Positions 21,415 to 30,149 of a stretch of 64,000 nucleotides of DNA are shown piece after piece. Origin of the DNA: Paraburkholderia piptadeniae (GTDB taxonomy: Bacteria; Pseudomonadota; Gammaproteobacteria; Burkholderiales; Burkholderiaceae); contig NZ_CYGY02000032.1 of assembly GCF_900007165.1 (NCBI RefSeq), forward strand, positions 248,001 to 312,000, written 5' to 3'. The translations under genes were made by a program, and so were the position numbers. The notes under the pieces were generated by a model that saw nothing but the letters and a program-made list of their open reading frames with translations, was not told where the DNA came from and searched no databases. Position 1 is the first letter of the stretch. The number at the start of each line of letters is the position of its first letter.

Positions 21415-22170
21415 TCAGACGGGAACGGTCGGCTCCTCGTACAGCACGCCGTCGCGCAGACGCAAGGTCCGGTCGCAGCGCGCGGCCAGATCGGGATCGT
21501 GCGTGACGATCACGAAGCTCGTCGATAGCGTGTTCGACAGTTCCAGCATCAGGTTGAACACGGTATCCGCCGTGCCGCCGTCGAGGTTGCCCGTCGGCTC
21601 GTCGGCGAGCACGCAGGCGGGCTTCGTCACCAGCGCGCGAGCAATCGCGACGCGCTGGCGCTCGCCGCCCGACAGTTCGCCCGGACGATGCTTCGCCCGA
21701 TGCGCGAGCCCCACGCGCTCGAGCATGCCAAGTGCCTGTGCACGCGCGTCCTCCGTCGTCATGCGGCGAATGCGCAGCGGCATCGCGACGTTGTCGAGCG
21801 CGCTGAACTCCGGCAGCAGGTGATGGAACTGATAGACGAAACCGAGCGCGCGGTTGCGCAGATCGTTGCGCTCGCGCTCGGAGAGCTTCGTGAACGGCTT
21901 GCCCATCACTTCGACGTGGCCCGCGCTCGGGTCGTCGAGTCCGCCGAGCACATGCAGCAGCGTGCTCTTGCCGGAGCCGGAAGCGCCGACGATCGCGAGC
22001 TTCTCGCCGCGCCGCACCGACAGCTGCGTGTTGTTCAACACGGGTACGTTCAGGCCGCCCTGGATGAACGCTTTCGAAATGCCCGTCGCTTCGAGCACGT
22101 AAGGGTGCAAACCCGGGTGCAGACCCGTCTCGTCAGTAGCCATCAGATTCTTGTCGGGACGATCATTCAT
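21415..22170 (-). CDS. lolD: Lipoprotein-releasing ABC transporter ATP-binding protein LolD
   Basis: This is the ATPase of the LolCDE complex, which extracts lipoproteins from the inner membrane for transfer to LolA. The 251-residue protein has Walker A GASGSGKST at 62-70, signature LSGGERQRVA, and Walker B VLADEPTGNLDGG. The start at 22170 overlaps the lolC stop by 8 bp; an internal Met (MATDETG) is also possible. A frame extension to 22206 runs into lolC and is not needed. Confidence 0.95.
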   Translation of the reverse strand: MNDRPDKNLMATDETGLHPGLHPYVLEATGISKAFIQGGLNVPVLNNTQLSVRRGEKLAIVGASGSGKSTLLHVLGGLDDPSAGHVEVMGKPFTKLSERERNDLRNRALGFVYQFHHLLPEFSALDNVAMPLRIRRMTTEDARAQALGMLERVGLAHRAKHRPGELSGGERQRVAIARALVTKPACVLADEPTGNLDGGTADTVFNLMLELSNTLSTSFVIVTHDPDLAARCDRTLRLRDGVLYEEPTVPV

Positions 22171-23416
22171 AGCGCAGCGCCTCCGCCGGACGGACCTTGG
22201 CGCCACGCCAGCTCGGATACAGCGTCGCGAGACACGACAGCACGAACGCGATCACGCCGATCTTGACGACATCGCCGGGGACCAGCTCGGACGGCAGTTC
22301 GCTGATGAAGTACACGGACGGCGGCAGGAATTGCACGCCGAGCACGTGCTCGATCATCGGTACGAGCCACGGGATGCTCCACGCGATCAGACAGCCGAGC
22401 GCAACGCCGATGCCCGTGCCGACGAAACCGATCGTCATGCCCTGCACGACGAAAATCTTCATGATCGAGCCTGGCTGCGCGCCGAGCGTGCGCAGAATCG
22501 CGATATCGGCCTGCTTGTTCGTCACCGTCATCACCAGCGACGAGACGAGGTTGAACGCCGCCACCGCGATGATTAGCGTGAGGATGATGAACATCATGCG
22601 CTTTTCGATCTGCACCGCCGAGAACCACGTCTTGTTCTGCTGGGTCCAGTCGCGGATGTAGAGATCGCCGGACAGCGTGCGCGCCAGCTGATGCGCGACT
22701 TCCGGCGCGCGCTGCATGTCCTTGAGCCGCAGCCGCACGCCTGTCGGCGCGGGCAGACGGAAGAGCGCCTGCGCGTCCTTGATGTCGACGAGCGCGAGCG
22801 TGCTGTCGTACTCGTAGTGACCGGACTCGAAGATGCCGACCACAGTGAACTGCTTCAGGCGTGGCAGCATGCCCGCCGGCGTCATCGAGCCTTCGGGCGC
22901 GACGAGCGTGATCTTGTCGCCCGTCATCACGCCGAGGTTCGCCGCGAGATCCGCGCCGAGCACGATGCCGAATTCGCCGGGCTTCAGTTCGTTCAGGCTG
23001 CCCGCCTTCATCTCCTTGCCGATGTCCGACACTTCCGGTTCCAGCGACGGCTCGACGCCGCGCAGCGCGACGCCGCTCACGGCGTCCTGGCGCGTCAGCA
23101 GCGCCTGCGCCTCGACATAGGGCGCGGCGCCGATCACTTCCTTGTTCAGCTTCGCCTCCTTCGCGGTCAGTTGCCAGTCCGGCATCGAGCCGGTCGGCGA
23201 AAAGATTTCGACGTGCGCGAGCACCGACAGCATGCGGTCGCGCACCTCCCTCTGGAAGCCGTTCATCACCGACAACACGACGATCAGCGCGGCCACGCCG
23301 AGCGCGATGCCCGACATCGACACGAGCGCGATGAACGAGATGAAGCCGTTACCCGTGGTGCGTTTGCCGGCGCGCGTGTAGCGCCAGCCAATCTGCCATT
23401 CGTATGGAAGTTTCAA
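22163..23416 (-). CDS. lolC: Lipoprotein-releasing ABC transporter permease LolC/E
   Basis: The 417-residue permease has one N-terminal membrane helix (FISFIALVSMSGIALGVAAL), a large periplasmic MacB-like domain and three C-terminal helices. It shows the family motifs VVLSVMNGFQREVRDR and TLYPSWRGAKVRPAEALRYE at the end. Only one permease gene is present, so it may form LolC/E homodimers (the LolF-like arrangement); that is inference. Chosen start is TTG at 23416 with AAAAGGA just upstream; ATG at 23452 is an alternative that adds 12 residues. Confidence 0.9.
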   Translation of the reverse strand: MKLPYEWQIGWRYTRAGKRTTGNGFISFIALVSMSGIALGVAALIVVLSVMNGFQREVRDRMLSVLAHVEIFSPTGSMPDWQLTAKEAKLNKEVIGAAPYVEAQALLTRQDAVSGVALRGVEPSLEPEVSDIGKEMKAGSLNELKPGEFGIVLGADLAANLGVMTGDKITLVAPEGSMTPAGMLPRLKQFTVVGIFESGHYEYDSTLALVDIKDAQALFRLPAPTGVRLRLKDMQRAPEVAHQLARTLSGDLYIRDWTQQNKTWFSAVQIEKRMMFIILTLIIAVAAFNLVSSLVMTVTNKQADIAILRTLGAQPGSIMKIFVVQGMTIGFVGTGIGVALGCLIAWSIPWLVPMIEHVLGVQFLPPSVYFISELPSELVPGDVVKIGVIAFVLSCLATLYPSWRGAKVRPAEALRYE

Positions 23417-23737
23417 GCGAGTCCTTTTCAGCGCGCTTGCGCTGTTCTGCATGGGCGAGGCCTTCGTGCGCCGTGCGGAAAATCCGCTGTGCAAGCGCGA
23501 AAGCCGTGTCGATTGGGCGCGAATGACGGCCGATGGTTCCAGAACGAGGCTTGCGGCCGCTTCCTCATGCGACGCATGCACGGTGCCGGATTGTGCCGGG
23601 TCGTGCCCGATTCCAACGCCACGCGCCGGGTCGCCCAATCATTGCGCGAATCGTACGCATTGGCGCACAAGTCGCCGTTTCCGTTCCCCGCCATCGCGGA
23701 TCAACGGGGCGAAGTTTGCCATACAATGCGCAGCATC
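23417..23737. other. Divergent intergenic region lolC / rpfE
   Basis: These 321 bp separate the leftward lol operon from the rightward rpfE gene and must hold both promoters. I see no convincing gene. A TACAAT hexamer at 23722-23727 lies just before the rpfE start, but without a good -35 at the right distance. Small open frames here are Arg-rich and lack ribosome sites. Confidence 0.5.
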
Positions 23738-24826
23738 ATGAACGCCAACCGACTGCACCTCCTCCTGCCCTTCGCGCTGCCCGCCGCGGCCGATGCCTCC
23801 ACCGCGCTGCATTCCCTCGACATCCGGGCTCTCGACAAACTGGTCGCCCGCGCGACGCTCGTCGAGCGCGTGATCGGCGAGGACTTCCAGCGCACGCTGC
23901 CGCACGAGCGCTGGGTCGCGCGCAGCTTCGGCGCGGTGCCCGCGGGAACGGCCGCGGCCGACGAGGCGCCGCTCGCGCCGTACATGCTGCTCGCCGACGG
24001 CGGCAATCCGGGTGACGCGACGTGGGCCTGCGTGCAGCCCGTGCATGTGAGGATCGCGCACGACCATCTGGTGCTGATCGACCCCGCGTCGCTGGAACTG
24101 ACCGACGACGACGCGCGCACGCTGCTCGGCGTCGCGCGACCGCTGATCGAGGAACTCGGCGTGCGCATCGAAGCGCCGCAGCCGTCGCGCTGGTATTTGT
24201 CGAGCGAGGCGTTCGGCACGCTGGCGGGCGCGTCGCCGCTGCGCGCGAGCGGCCGCAACATCGAAATCTGGCTGCCGCACGAAGCGCACACGGGCGAGCG
24301 CTCGCGCGCGTGGATGAAACTGCAGAACGAAGTGCAGATGGCCTGGTTCGAGCACCCGGTGAACGAAGCGCGCGAGGCGCGCGGGCTGCCCGCCGTCAAC
24401 TCGATCTGGTTCCATGCGCAGGGTGCGGCGCAGCCGGTCAAGAGCGGCTTTACGCGCGTGCTGTCGGATGCGGCGGCGACGCGCGGCCTCGCGCTCGCGG
24501 CAAAAGCGGTGACCGACGCGCCGCCCGCATCCTTCGACGCCTGGCGCGCAAATGGCGCCAACGGCAGTGCAGCCGCCACGCTGATCGAACTCGATCCGTT
24601 CTCCGCGCCGTTCATCGAGCAGGACTGGGGTCGCTGGAACGACGTATTCGCCACGCTAGAGCGCGACTGGTTCGCGCCCGCGCTGAATGCGCTGCAAGCA
24701 GGCCAACTCGGCGAACTCGGTCTCACGCTGTGCGGCGACACCGGCTCGGTGACGCTCGCGATCACGCGCGGCGATCTGCGCAAATTCTGGCGGCGGCGTC
24801 TTTTCGCGTCGCTCTTTATCGAATGA
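23738..24826 (+). CDS. RpfE-type conserved protein (phosphoglycerate-mutase-like superfamily)
   Basis: This 362-residue protein has no signal peptide and no clear catalytic motif by eye. The opening RLHLLLPFALP, a central WYLSSEAFGTLAG, and the RKFWRRRLFASLF ending match what is annotated in Burkholderia as a regulatory protein of RpfE type, related to the cofactor-independent phosphoglycerate mutase-like proteins. In Xanthomonas rpfE lies next to recJ, prfB and lysS, exactly the order here, which supports the name by synteny. Its biochemical role is not established. Start at ATG 23738; ATG 23726 would add four residues. Confidence 0.75.
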   Translation: MNANRLHLLLPFALPAAADASTALHSLDIRALDKLVARATLVERVIGEDFQRTLPHERWVARSFGAVPAGTAAADEAPLAPYMLLADGGNPGDATWACVQPVHVRIAHDHLVLIDPASLELTDDDARTLLGVARPLIEELGVRIEAPQPSRWYLSSEAFGTLAGASPLRASGRNIEIWLPHEAHTGERSRAWMKLQNEVQMAWFEHPVNEAREARGLPAVNSIWFHAQGAAQPVKSGFTRVLSDAAATRGLALAAKAVTDAPPASFDAWRANGANGSAAATLIELDPFSAPFIEQDWGRWNDVFATLERDWFAPALNALQAGQLGELGLTLCGDTGSVTLAITRGDLRKFWRRRLFASLFIE

Positions 24827-24872
24827 ACCGTTTTTTTGCGTACTCTTCTGCGCTTCTTCCTGGTCTTGCCGC

Positions 24873-26579
24873 ATGACTCGAATCGTTACGCGCGCCTGCT
24901 CTCCCGCCGACGCCGAAGCCCTGATCCGCCACGGCCTGCATCCCGTCCTCGCGCGCCTGTACGCGTCGCGCGGCGTGTGCCTGCCCGATGAAATCGAAAC
25001 CGGCCTCGCCCGCCTCACGCCGCCCGCGTCGCTCAAAGGCTGCGACACGGCGGCGACGCTGCTCGCCGATGCGCTCGAAGGCAAGCGCCGCATGCTGGTC
25101 GTCGCCGATTACGACTGCGACGGCGCGACGGCCTGCGCCGTCGCTGTGCGCGGCTTGCGGATGTTCGGCGCGCAGATCGACTACCTCGTGCCGAACCGCT
25201 TCGAATACGGCTACGGCCTCACGCCGGAGATCGTCGCGCTGGCGGCGCAACGTCCAAGCGGCAAGCCCGACCTGCTGATCACCGTCGACAACGGCATTGC
25301 GAGCGTGGATGGCGTCGAAGCGGCGAACGCGCTCGGCATCGACGTGCTCGTCACCGATCACCACCTGCCCGGCGACGAACTGCCACCCGCGCGCGCAATC
25401 GTCAATCCGAACCAGCCGGGCTGCACGTTTCCGAGCAAGTGCATGGCGGGCGTCGGCGTGATGTTCTATGTGCTGCTCGCGCTGCGCGCGGAACTGCGCC
25501 GGCGCGGCGCGTTCGGCGACGCGCGCCCGGAGCCGCGCCTCGACGGCCTGCTCGATCTCGTCGCGCTCGGCACGGTCGCCGATGTCGTGAAGCTCGACGG
25601 CAACAATCGCGTGCTGGTCGCGCAAGGCTTGCAGCGCATCCGCAACGGACGCATGCAGCCGGGCATCGCCGCCCTCTTTCGAGCGGCAGGCCGCGATGCG
25701 CGCAGCGCGTCGGGCTTCGATCTCGGCTTCGCGCTCGGGCCGCGTCTGAATGCGGCGGGACGGCTGTCGGATATGTCGCTGGGCATCGAATGCCTGTCCA
25801 CGGACGACGTCGGACGCGCGTGGGAACTCGCGCAGCAGCTCGACGCAATGAACCGCGAGCGGCGCGAAATCGAAGCGGGCATGCAGCAGCAGGCGCTCGA
25901 CGATCTGTCGACGGTCGATCCCGCCGGCTCGACGACGATCACGCTCTTCAACGCGGCCTGGCACCAGGGCGTGATCGGCATCGTCGCGGGACGGCTGAAG
26001 GAAAAATTCCATCGGCCGTCTTTCACGTTCGCGCCCGCCGACGATAGCGGCGAAACCGTCAAAGGCTCGGGCCGCTCGATTCCGGGCTTCCATCTGCGCG
26101 ACGCGCTCGATCTCGTCTCGAAGCGCGAACCGGGGCTGATCCTGAAGTTCGGCGGCCACGCGATGGCGGCGGGCCTGACGATCGCGGCAATGGATGTCCC
26201 ACGCTTCACGGCGGCCTTCGAGCAGGTCGGTCGCGAATGGCTGACGGAAGAAGTGCTTGCGCGCACGGTCGAGACGGACGGCGATCTCGAAGATGCGTAC
26301 TTCACGCCGCAATTCGTCGAGATGCTCGATGCAGCCGTCTGGGGACAGGGCTTTCCGGCGCCCGTTTTCTCGGGCGAGTTCGATGTGATGTCGCAGGCGC
26401 TGGTGAAGGACAAGCACCTGAAGCTGCAACTGATGCGCGGCCGGCAGCGCTTCAGCGCGATCTGGTTCAACCATACGCAGCCGTTGCCTGCGCGGACGAC
26501 GGTCGCCTATCGGCTGTCGGCGGATACGTGGAATGGGGTATCGCGGGTGCAGTTGATCGTTGAGCACGCGGTGTTGTAG
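24873..26579 (+). CDS. recJ: Single-stranded-DNA-specific exonuclease RecJ
   Basis: The 568-residue 5'-3' single-strand exonuclease acts in recombination and mismatch repair. DHH-family motifs are present: VVADYDCDGA (Asp79, Asp81, Asp83), TVDNG near 137-141, and TDHHLPG with DHH at 162-164. The DHHA1 segment with GSGRSIPGFHLRDAL and KFGGHAMAAGL follows near residues 390-430, then a C-terminal OB-like domain. Normal length. Downstream of its stop at 26579 lies the inverted-repeat element that separates it from prfB. Confidence 0.96.
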   Translation: MTRIVTRACSPADAEALIRHGLHPVLARLYASRGVCLPDEIETGLARLTPPASLKGCDTAATLLADALEGKRRMLVVADYDCDGATACAVAVRGLRMFGAQIDYLVPNRFEYGYGLTPEIVALAAQRPSGKPDLLITVDNGIASVDGVEAANALGIDVLVTDHHLPGDELPPARAIVNPNQPGCTFPSKCMAGVGVMFYVLLALRAELRRRGAFGDARPEPRLDGLLDLVALGTVADVVKLDGNNRVLVAQGLQRIRNGRMQPGIAALFRAAGRDARSASGFDLGFALGPRLNAAGRLSDMSLGIECLSTDDVGRAWELAQQLDAMNRERREIEAGMQQQALDDLSTVDPAGSTTITLFNAAWHQGVIGIVAGRLKEKFHRPSFTFAPADDSGETVKGSGRSIPGFHLRDALDLVSKREPGLILKFGGHAMAAGLTIAAMDVPRFTAAFEQVGREWLTEEVLARTVETDGDLEDAYFTPQFVEMLDAAVWGQGFPAPVFSGEFDVMSQALVKDKHLKLQLMRGRQRFSAIWFNHTQPLPARTTVAYRLSADTWNGVSRVQLIVEHAVL

Positions 26580-26612
26580 GCGGATGGCGCCGTCTCTGGC
26601 GCGATGATCCGT

Positions 26613-26621
26613 TATAATTTC
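26613..26621. repeat. Left copy of 9-bp direct repeat flanking the inverted-repeat element
   Basis: TATAATTTC at 26613-26621 is repeated in the same orientation at 27365-27373, exactly at the outer edges of the inverted-repeat element. The flanking bases differ on both sides. This is what a target-site duplication would look like; it also contains a perfect -10 hexamer. Confidence 0.6.
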
Positions 26622-26734
26622 GGTTTTGGCGGAAAGGTCTGCGACGGCCTTTCTTTTGTGGTTTGCCTGGCTTGCCGCTAGCATCCGCATTGCGCCTCGC
26701 GGCGCGGGCGTTGCCCCTGTGCGGGGCGGCACTC

Positions 26735-26760
26735 ACTTTCTTTGCCGCCGCAAAGAAAGT
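26735..26760. repeat. Tetraloop hairpin in left arm of the element
   Basis: A perfect 11-bp stem, ACTTTCTTTGC with GCAAAGAAAGT, closes a CGCC tetraloop. It is the left-arm counterpart of the hairpin at 27231-27262. Confidence 0.8.
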
Positions 26761-27230
26761 AAGCAAAGAAAGCGGGCTCACACCGCCAGTGCTTGACGTT
26801 TACCCACGGGCTCTCAACGTCCCCGTGTTTCACGCGGCAGTGTGCTGGCCTATGTTCGTCGCCAACGCTCCGGCTAAACGCCTCACCCGCTTCATGCACG
26901 TGTGGCACGGCCAAGGGTATCGAACGTTCCAGAGCCGCATGCCGGTAGTGAATGCGGTTGCTGTGTCGTACAGGACGCCGCCCGCACTTGTAGCGGCATT
27001 GCGTAGCGACGGTGTCCCGTGTGGCGCGAAGGCCTACACAAAGTTTGCCGCAAAGGGGCGCGGGAACGTTCGATGTCGCGGGCCGCGACGCGTGTTTATG
27101 AAGCGGGTGAGGCGTTTGATCAGTACGCTGGCAACGAAGGCGGACCAGCGAGCTGCCGCGCGAAGTGTGGGGACGCTGAGAGCCCGTGGGTAAAGGTCAA
27201 GCACTGGCGGTGCGAGCGGCTTTCTTTTGC

Positions 27231-27262
27231 CTACTTTTCTTTGCCGCTGCAAAGAAAAGTAG
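27231..27262. repeat. Tetraloop hairpin in right arm of the element
   Basis: A perfect 14-bp stem, CTACTTTTCTTTGC with GCAAAGAAAAGTAG, closes a CGCT tetraloop. Compared with the left-arm hairpin it has one extra T in one strand and the matching extra A in the other, so pairing is kept. Confidence 0.8.
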
Positions 27263-27364
27263 GTGCCGCCCCGCACAGGGGCAACGCCCGCGCCGCGAGG
27301 CGCATCGCGGATGCCAGCGCAGGGCAAAGCAAACCGGCACAAAGGCTGTCGCAAACCTCAACCC

Positions 27365-27373
27365 TATAATTTC
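27365..27373 (+). promoter_or_regulatory. Right copy of direct repeat; candidate prfB -10 box
   Basis: TATAATTTC holds a perfect TATAAT hexamer 30 bp upstream of the prfB ATG. A matching -35 at 16-18 bp is not obvious, because the upstream DNA belongs to the inverted-repeat element. In an element-free locus the upstream sequence would be that at about 26590-26612 instead. Confidence 0.45.
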
Positions 27374-27399
27374 TCCTTTTTACGAAGTAGAACACCGAC

Positions 27400-28504
27400 A
27401 TGGAAGCGGAACGTCTCAACGCGATCGAAGCCTCTCTGGCCGACCTGCGCACGCGCGCGGGCGAGCTACGGGGGTATCTTTGACTACGATGCCAAGGCAG
27501 TACGGCTGATCGAAGTCAACAAGGAACTCGAAGACCCGAACGTCTGGAACGACTCGCAGCACGCGCAGGCGCTCGGTAAGGAAAAGAAGCTGCTCGAAGG
27601 CGTCGTCGAGGTGCTGGGCTCGCTCGATAACGACCTGCGCGACACGAAGGATCTCTTCGACATGGCGCGCGAGGAAAACGACGAGGACACGCTCGTCGCG
27701 TGCGAAGAAGACGCCACGAAGCTGACGGCGCGCATCGAAGACATGGAGTTCCGCCGGATGTTCTCGAATCCGGCCGACCCGAACAACGCGTTCATCGACA
27801 TCCAGGCAGGCGCCGGCGGCACGGAAGCGTGCGACTGGGCGTCGATGCTGCTGCGCCAGTATCTGCGCTACTGCGAACGCAAGGGCTTCAAGGCCGAAGT
27901 GCTCGAAGAATCGGAAGGCGACGTCGCCGGCATCAAGAGCGCGACGATCAAGGTCGAAGGCGAATACGCATACGGCTTCCTGCGCACTGAAACAGGCATT
28001 CACCGCCTCGTGCGCAAATCGCCGTTCGACTCGTCGGGCGGCCGTCACACGTCGTTCTCGTCGGTGTTCGTGTATCCGGAAATCGACGAGTCGTTCGAGA
28101 TCGAAGTCAATCCGGCCGATCTGCGCATCGACACATACCGCGCTTCGGGTGCAGGCGGTCAGCACATCAACAAGACCGACTCCGCCGTGCGTATCACGCA
28201 CATCCCGTCGGGCATCGTCGTGCAGTGCCAGAACGACCGCTCGCAGCACCGCAACCGCGCCGAAGCGATGGCGATGCTGAAGTCGCGCCTGTACGAAGCC
28301 GAAATGCGCAAGCGTCAGTCGGAGCAGGACAAGCTCGAAGCGGGCAAGTCGGACGTGGGCTGGGGCCACCAGATCCGTTCGTACGTGCTCGACAACAGCC
28401 GCATCAAGGATCTGCGCACCAACGTCGAAATCAGCAACACGAAGAGCGTGCTCGACGGCGATCTTGACGCGTTCATCAGCGCGAGCCTGAAACAGGGCAT
28501 CTGA
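27400..28504 (+). CDS. prfB: Peptide chain release factor 2 (with programmed +1 frameshift)
   Basis: RF2 releases peptides at UGA and UAA. The gene is read as two parts: codons 1-27 (27400-27480), then, after a +1 shift skipping T27481, from GAC at 27482 to the stop at 28504. The product is 367 residues, the normal RF2 length. The main part holds the codon-recognition region and the catalytic GGQ (ASGAGGQHINKTDSAVR). Autoregulation through the in-frame UGA is the family's known mechanism: low RF2 favours the shift. Part of the recJ-prfB-lysS run. Annotators who ignore the shift would start the gene too late or call it broken. Confidence 0.97.
27466..27484 (+). promoter_or_regulatory. prfB: prfB programmed +1 frameshift site
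   Basis: The site reads CTA CGG GGG TAT CTT TGA C. It has an internal Shine-Dalgarno-like GGGGG (27470-27474), the slippery CTT codon (27478-27480), and the UGA stop followed by C (27481-27484). Spacing is the same as in E. coli prfB, where ribosomes slip from CUU to UUU. Confidence 0.97.
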
Positions 28505-28607
28505 GCGCAACGGGCGCGGCGCATTCCGCCGCGCCAGATTTTTTGACCGCCCGTGCGCCCACGCCATGAAGGCGCGCACGAGGCACCGAACACCGACCAT
28601 CATCACC

Positions 28608-30149
28608 ATGACCGAACCGACCCAGCCGAATGCGGCCCCGCTGAACGCCGTCGCCGAGTTGGACGACAACCAGATCATCGCCGAGCGCCGCGAAAAGCTG
28701 CGCGCGCTGCGCGAACAAGGCGTCGCCTATCCGAACGACTTCCGTCCGACCCATCACGCCGCCGATCTGCAATCCAGATTCGCGGACACCGACAAGGACG
28801 CGCTCGAAGCGCAGGCGCTGCAAGTCGCGCTGGCCGGCCGCATGATGCTCAAACGCGTGATGGGCAAGGCGAGCTTCGCGACGGTGCGCGACGGTTCGGG
28901 CCAGATCCAGTTCTTCATCACGCCCGCCGACGTCGGCGAAGCGACGTACGAAGCCTTCAAGAAATGGGACCTGGGCGACATCGTCGCGGCGAAGGGCGTG
29001 CTGTTCCGCACGAACAAGGGCGAGCTGTCCGTGCGCTGCACGGAACTGCGTCTGCTGTCGAAGGCGCTTCGCCCGCTGCCGGACAAGTTCCACGGTCTCG
29101 CGGACCAGGAAATGCGCTATCGCCAGCGCTACGTCGATCTGATCGTCACGCCGGAAGCGCGCAAGACCTTCGTCGCGCGCACGAAGGCGGTGTCGTCGAT
29201 CCGCAAATTCATGTCCGACGCGAACTTCATGGAAGTCGAAACGCCGATGCTGCACCCGATTCCGGGCGGCGCGGCGGCAAAGCCGTTCGTCACGCACCAC
29301 AATGCGCTCGACATGCAGATGTTCCTGCGCATCGCGCCCGAACTGTACCTGAAGCGGCTGGTGGTCGGCGGCTTCGAGCGCGTGTTCGAGATCAACCGGA
29401 ATTTCCGTAACGAGGGCGTGTCGCCGCGTCACAATCCGGAATTCACGATGATGGAGTTCTACGCCGCTTACACCGACTACAAGTGGCTGATGGATTTCAC
29501 CGAGCAACTGATCCGCCAGGCCGCCGTCGACGCGCTCGGCACCGCGACGATCGCGTATCAGGGCCGCGAGCTGGATCTGTCGAAGCCGTTCCATCGGCTG
29601 ACGATCACGCAGGCAATCCAGAAATACGCGCCGCAGTACACGGACGCGCAACTGACGGACGGCGCGTTCCTGCGCACGGAACTGAAGAAGTTCGGTGTCG
29701 ACACGAAGCAGCCGCAATTCCTGAATGCGGGCACGGGCGCGCTGCAACTGGCGCTCTTCGAGGAAACGGCGGAATCGCAACTGTGGGAGCCGACGTTCAT
29801 CATCGATTACCCCATCGAAGTGTCGCCGCTCGCGCGCGCATCGGATAGCGTCGAAGGCATCACCGAGCGTTTCGAGCTGTTCGTCACGGGCCGCGAAATC
29901 GCCAACGGCTTCTCGGAACTGAACGATCCGGAAGACCAGGCTGCGCGCTTCAAGAAGCAGGTCGACCAGAAGGACGCCGGCGACGAGGAAGCCATGTACT
30001 ACGACGCCGACTATATCCGCGCGCTCGAATACGGCATGCCGCCCGCGGGTGGCTGCGGCATCGGCATCGACCGTCTGGTGATGCTGCTCACCGACAGCCC
30101 GAGCATCCGCGACGTCATTCTCTTCCCGCATCTGCGCCGCGAAGACTGA
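28608..30149 (+). CDS. lysS: Lysyl-tRNA synthetase, class II
   Basis: The 513-residue class II synthetase has an N-terminal OB-fold anticodon-binding domain (about 70-190) and a catalytic core with motif 2 (FRNEGVSPRHNPEF) and motif 3 (GGCGIGIDRLVML). The start is ATG at 28608 (TEPTQPN); an in-frame ATG at 28566 would add 14 residues rich in Arg and Thr. The gap after prfB is 103 bp; the prfB-lysS order is widely conserved and suggests co-transcription. Confidence 0.97.
   Translation: MTEPTQPNAAPLNAVAELDDNQIIAERREKLRALREQGVAYPNDFRPTHHAADLQSRFADTDKDALEAQALQVALAGRMMLKRVMGKASFATVRDGSGQIQFFITPADVGEATYEAFKKWDLGDIVAAKGVLFRTNKGELSVRCTELRLLSKALRPLPDKFHGLADQEMRYRQRYVDLIVTPEARKTFVARTKAVSSIRKFMSDANFMEVETPMLHPIPGGAAAKPFVTHHNALDMQMFLRIAPELYLKRLVVGGFERVFEINRNFRNEGVSPRHNPEFTMMEFYAAYTDYKWLMDFTEQLIRQAAVDALGTATIAYQGRELDLSKPFHRLTITQAIQKYAPQYTDAQLTDGAFLRTELKKFGVDTKQPQFLNAGTGALQLALFEETAESQLWEPTFIIDYPIEVSPLARASDSVEGITERFELFVTGREIANGFSELNDPEDQAARFKKQVDQKDAGDEEAMYYDADYIRALEYGMPPAGGCGIGIDRLVMLLTDSPSIRDVILFPHLRRED

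Larger units (their letters stand above)
26622..27364. repeat. 743-bp long inverted-repeat element, MITE-like
   Basis: Two arms of roughly 330 bp face each other across a centre of roughly 100 bp. The best block is a perfect 42-nt inverted match (26691-26732 against 27263-27304). Further matched blocks include CCGCCAGTGCTTGAC (left near 26783, right complement near 27200) and ACCCACGGGCTCTCA. The outer ends also pair (TGCGACGGCC against TGCGACAGCC). Each arm carries its own tetraloop hairpin. No transposase or other protein family is recognisable; the open frames inside (such as 26663-27193) are low-quality and occur on both strands. From memory, translations with FFAAAKK recur as hypothetical proteins in Paraburkholderia and Caballeronia, so this is probably a genus-wide dispersed repeat. 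Confidence 0.75.

Noticed and set aside
26663..27193. 176-residue open frame with FFAAAKK inside the inverted-repeat element
   Set aside because: Related frames occur on both strands of both arms; the sequence is explained by the DNA repeat, and no ribosome site or domain is present.
27400..27483. prfB as a frameshifted pseudogene
   Set aside because: The stop and shift sit exactly at the known RF2 recoding site with all required elements, so it is programmed and not damage.
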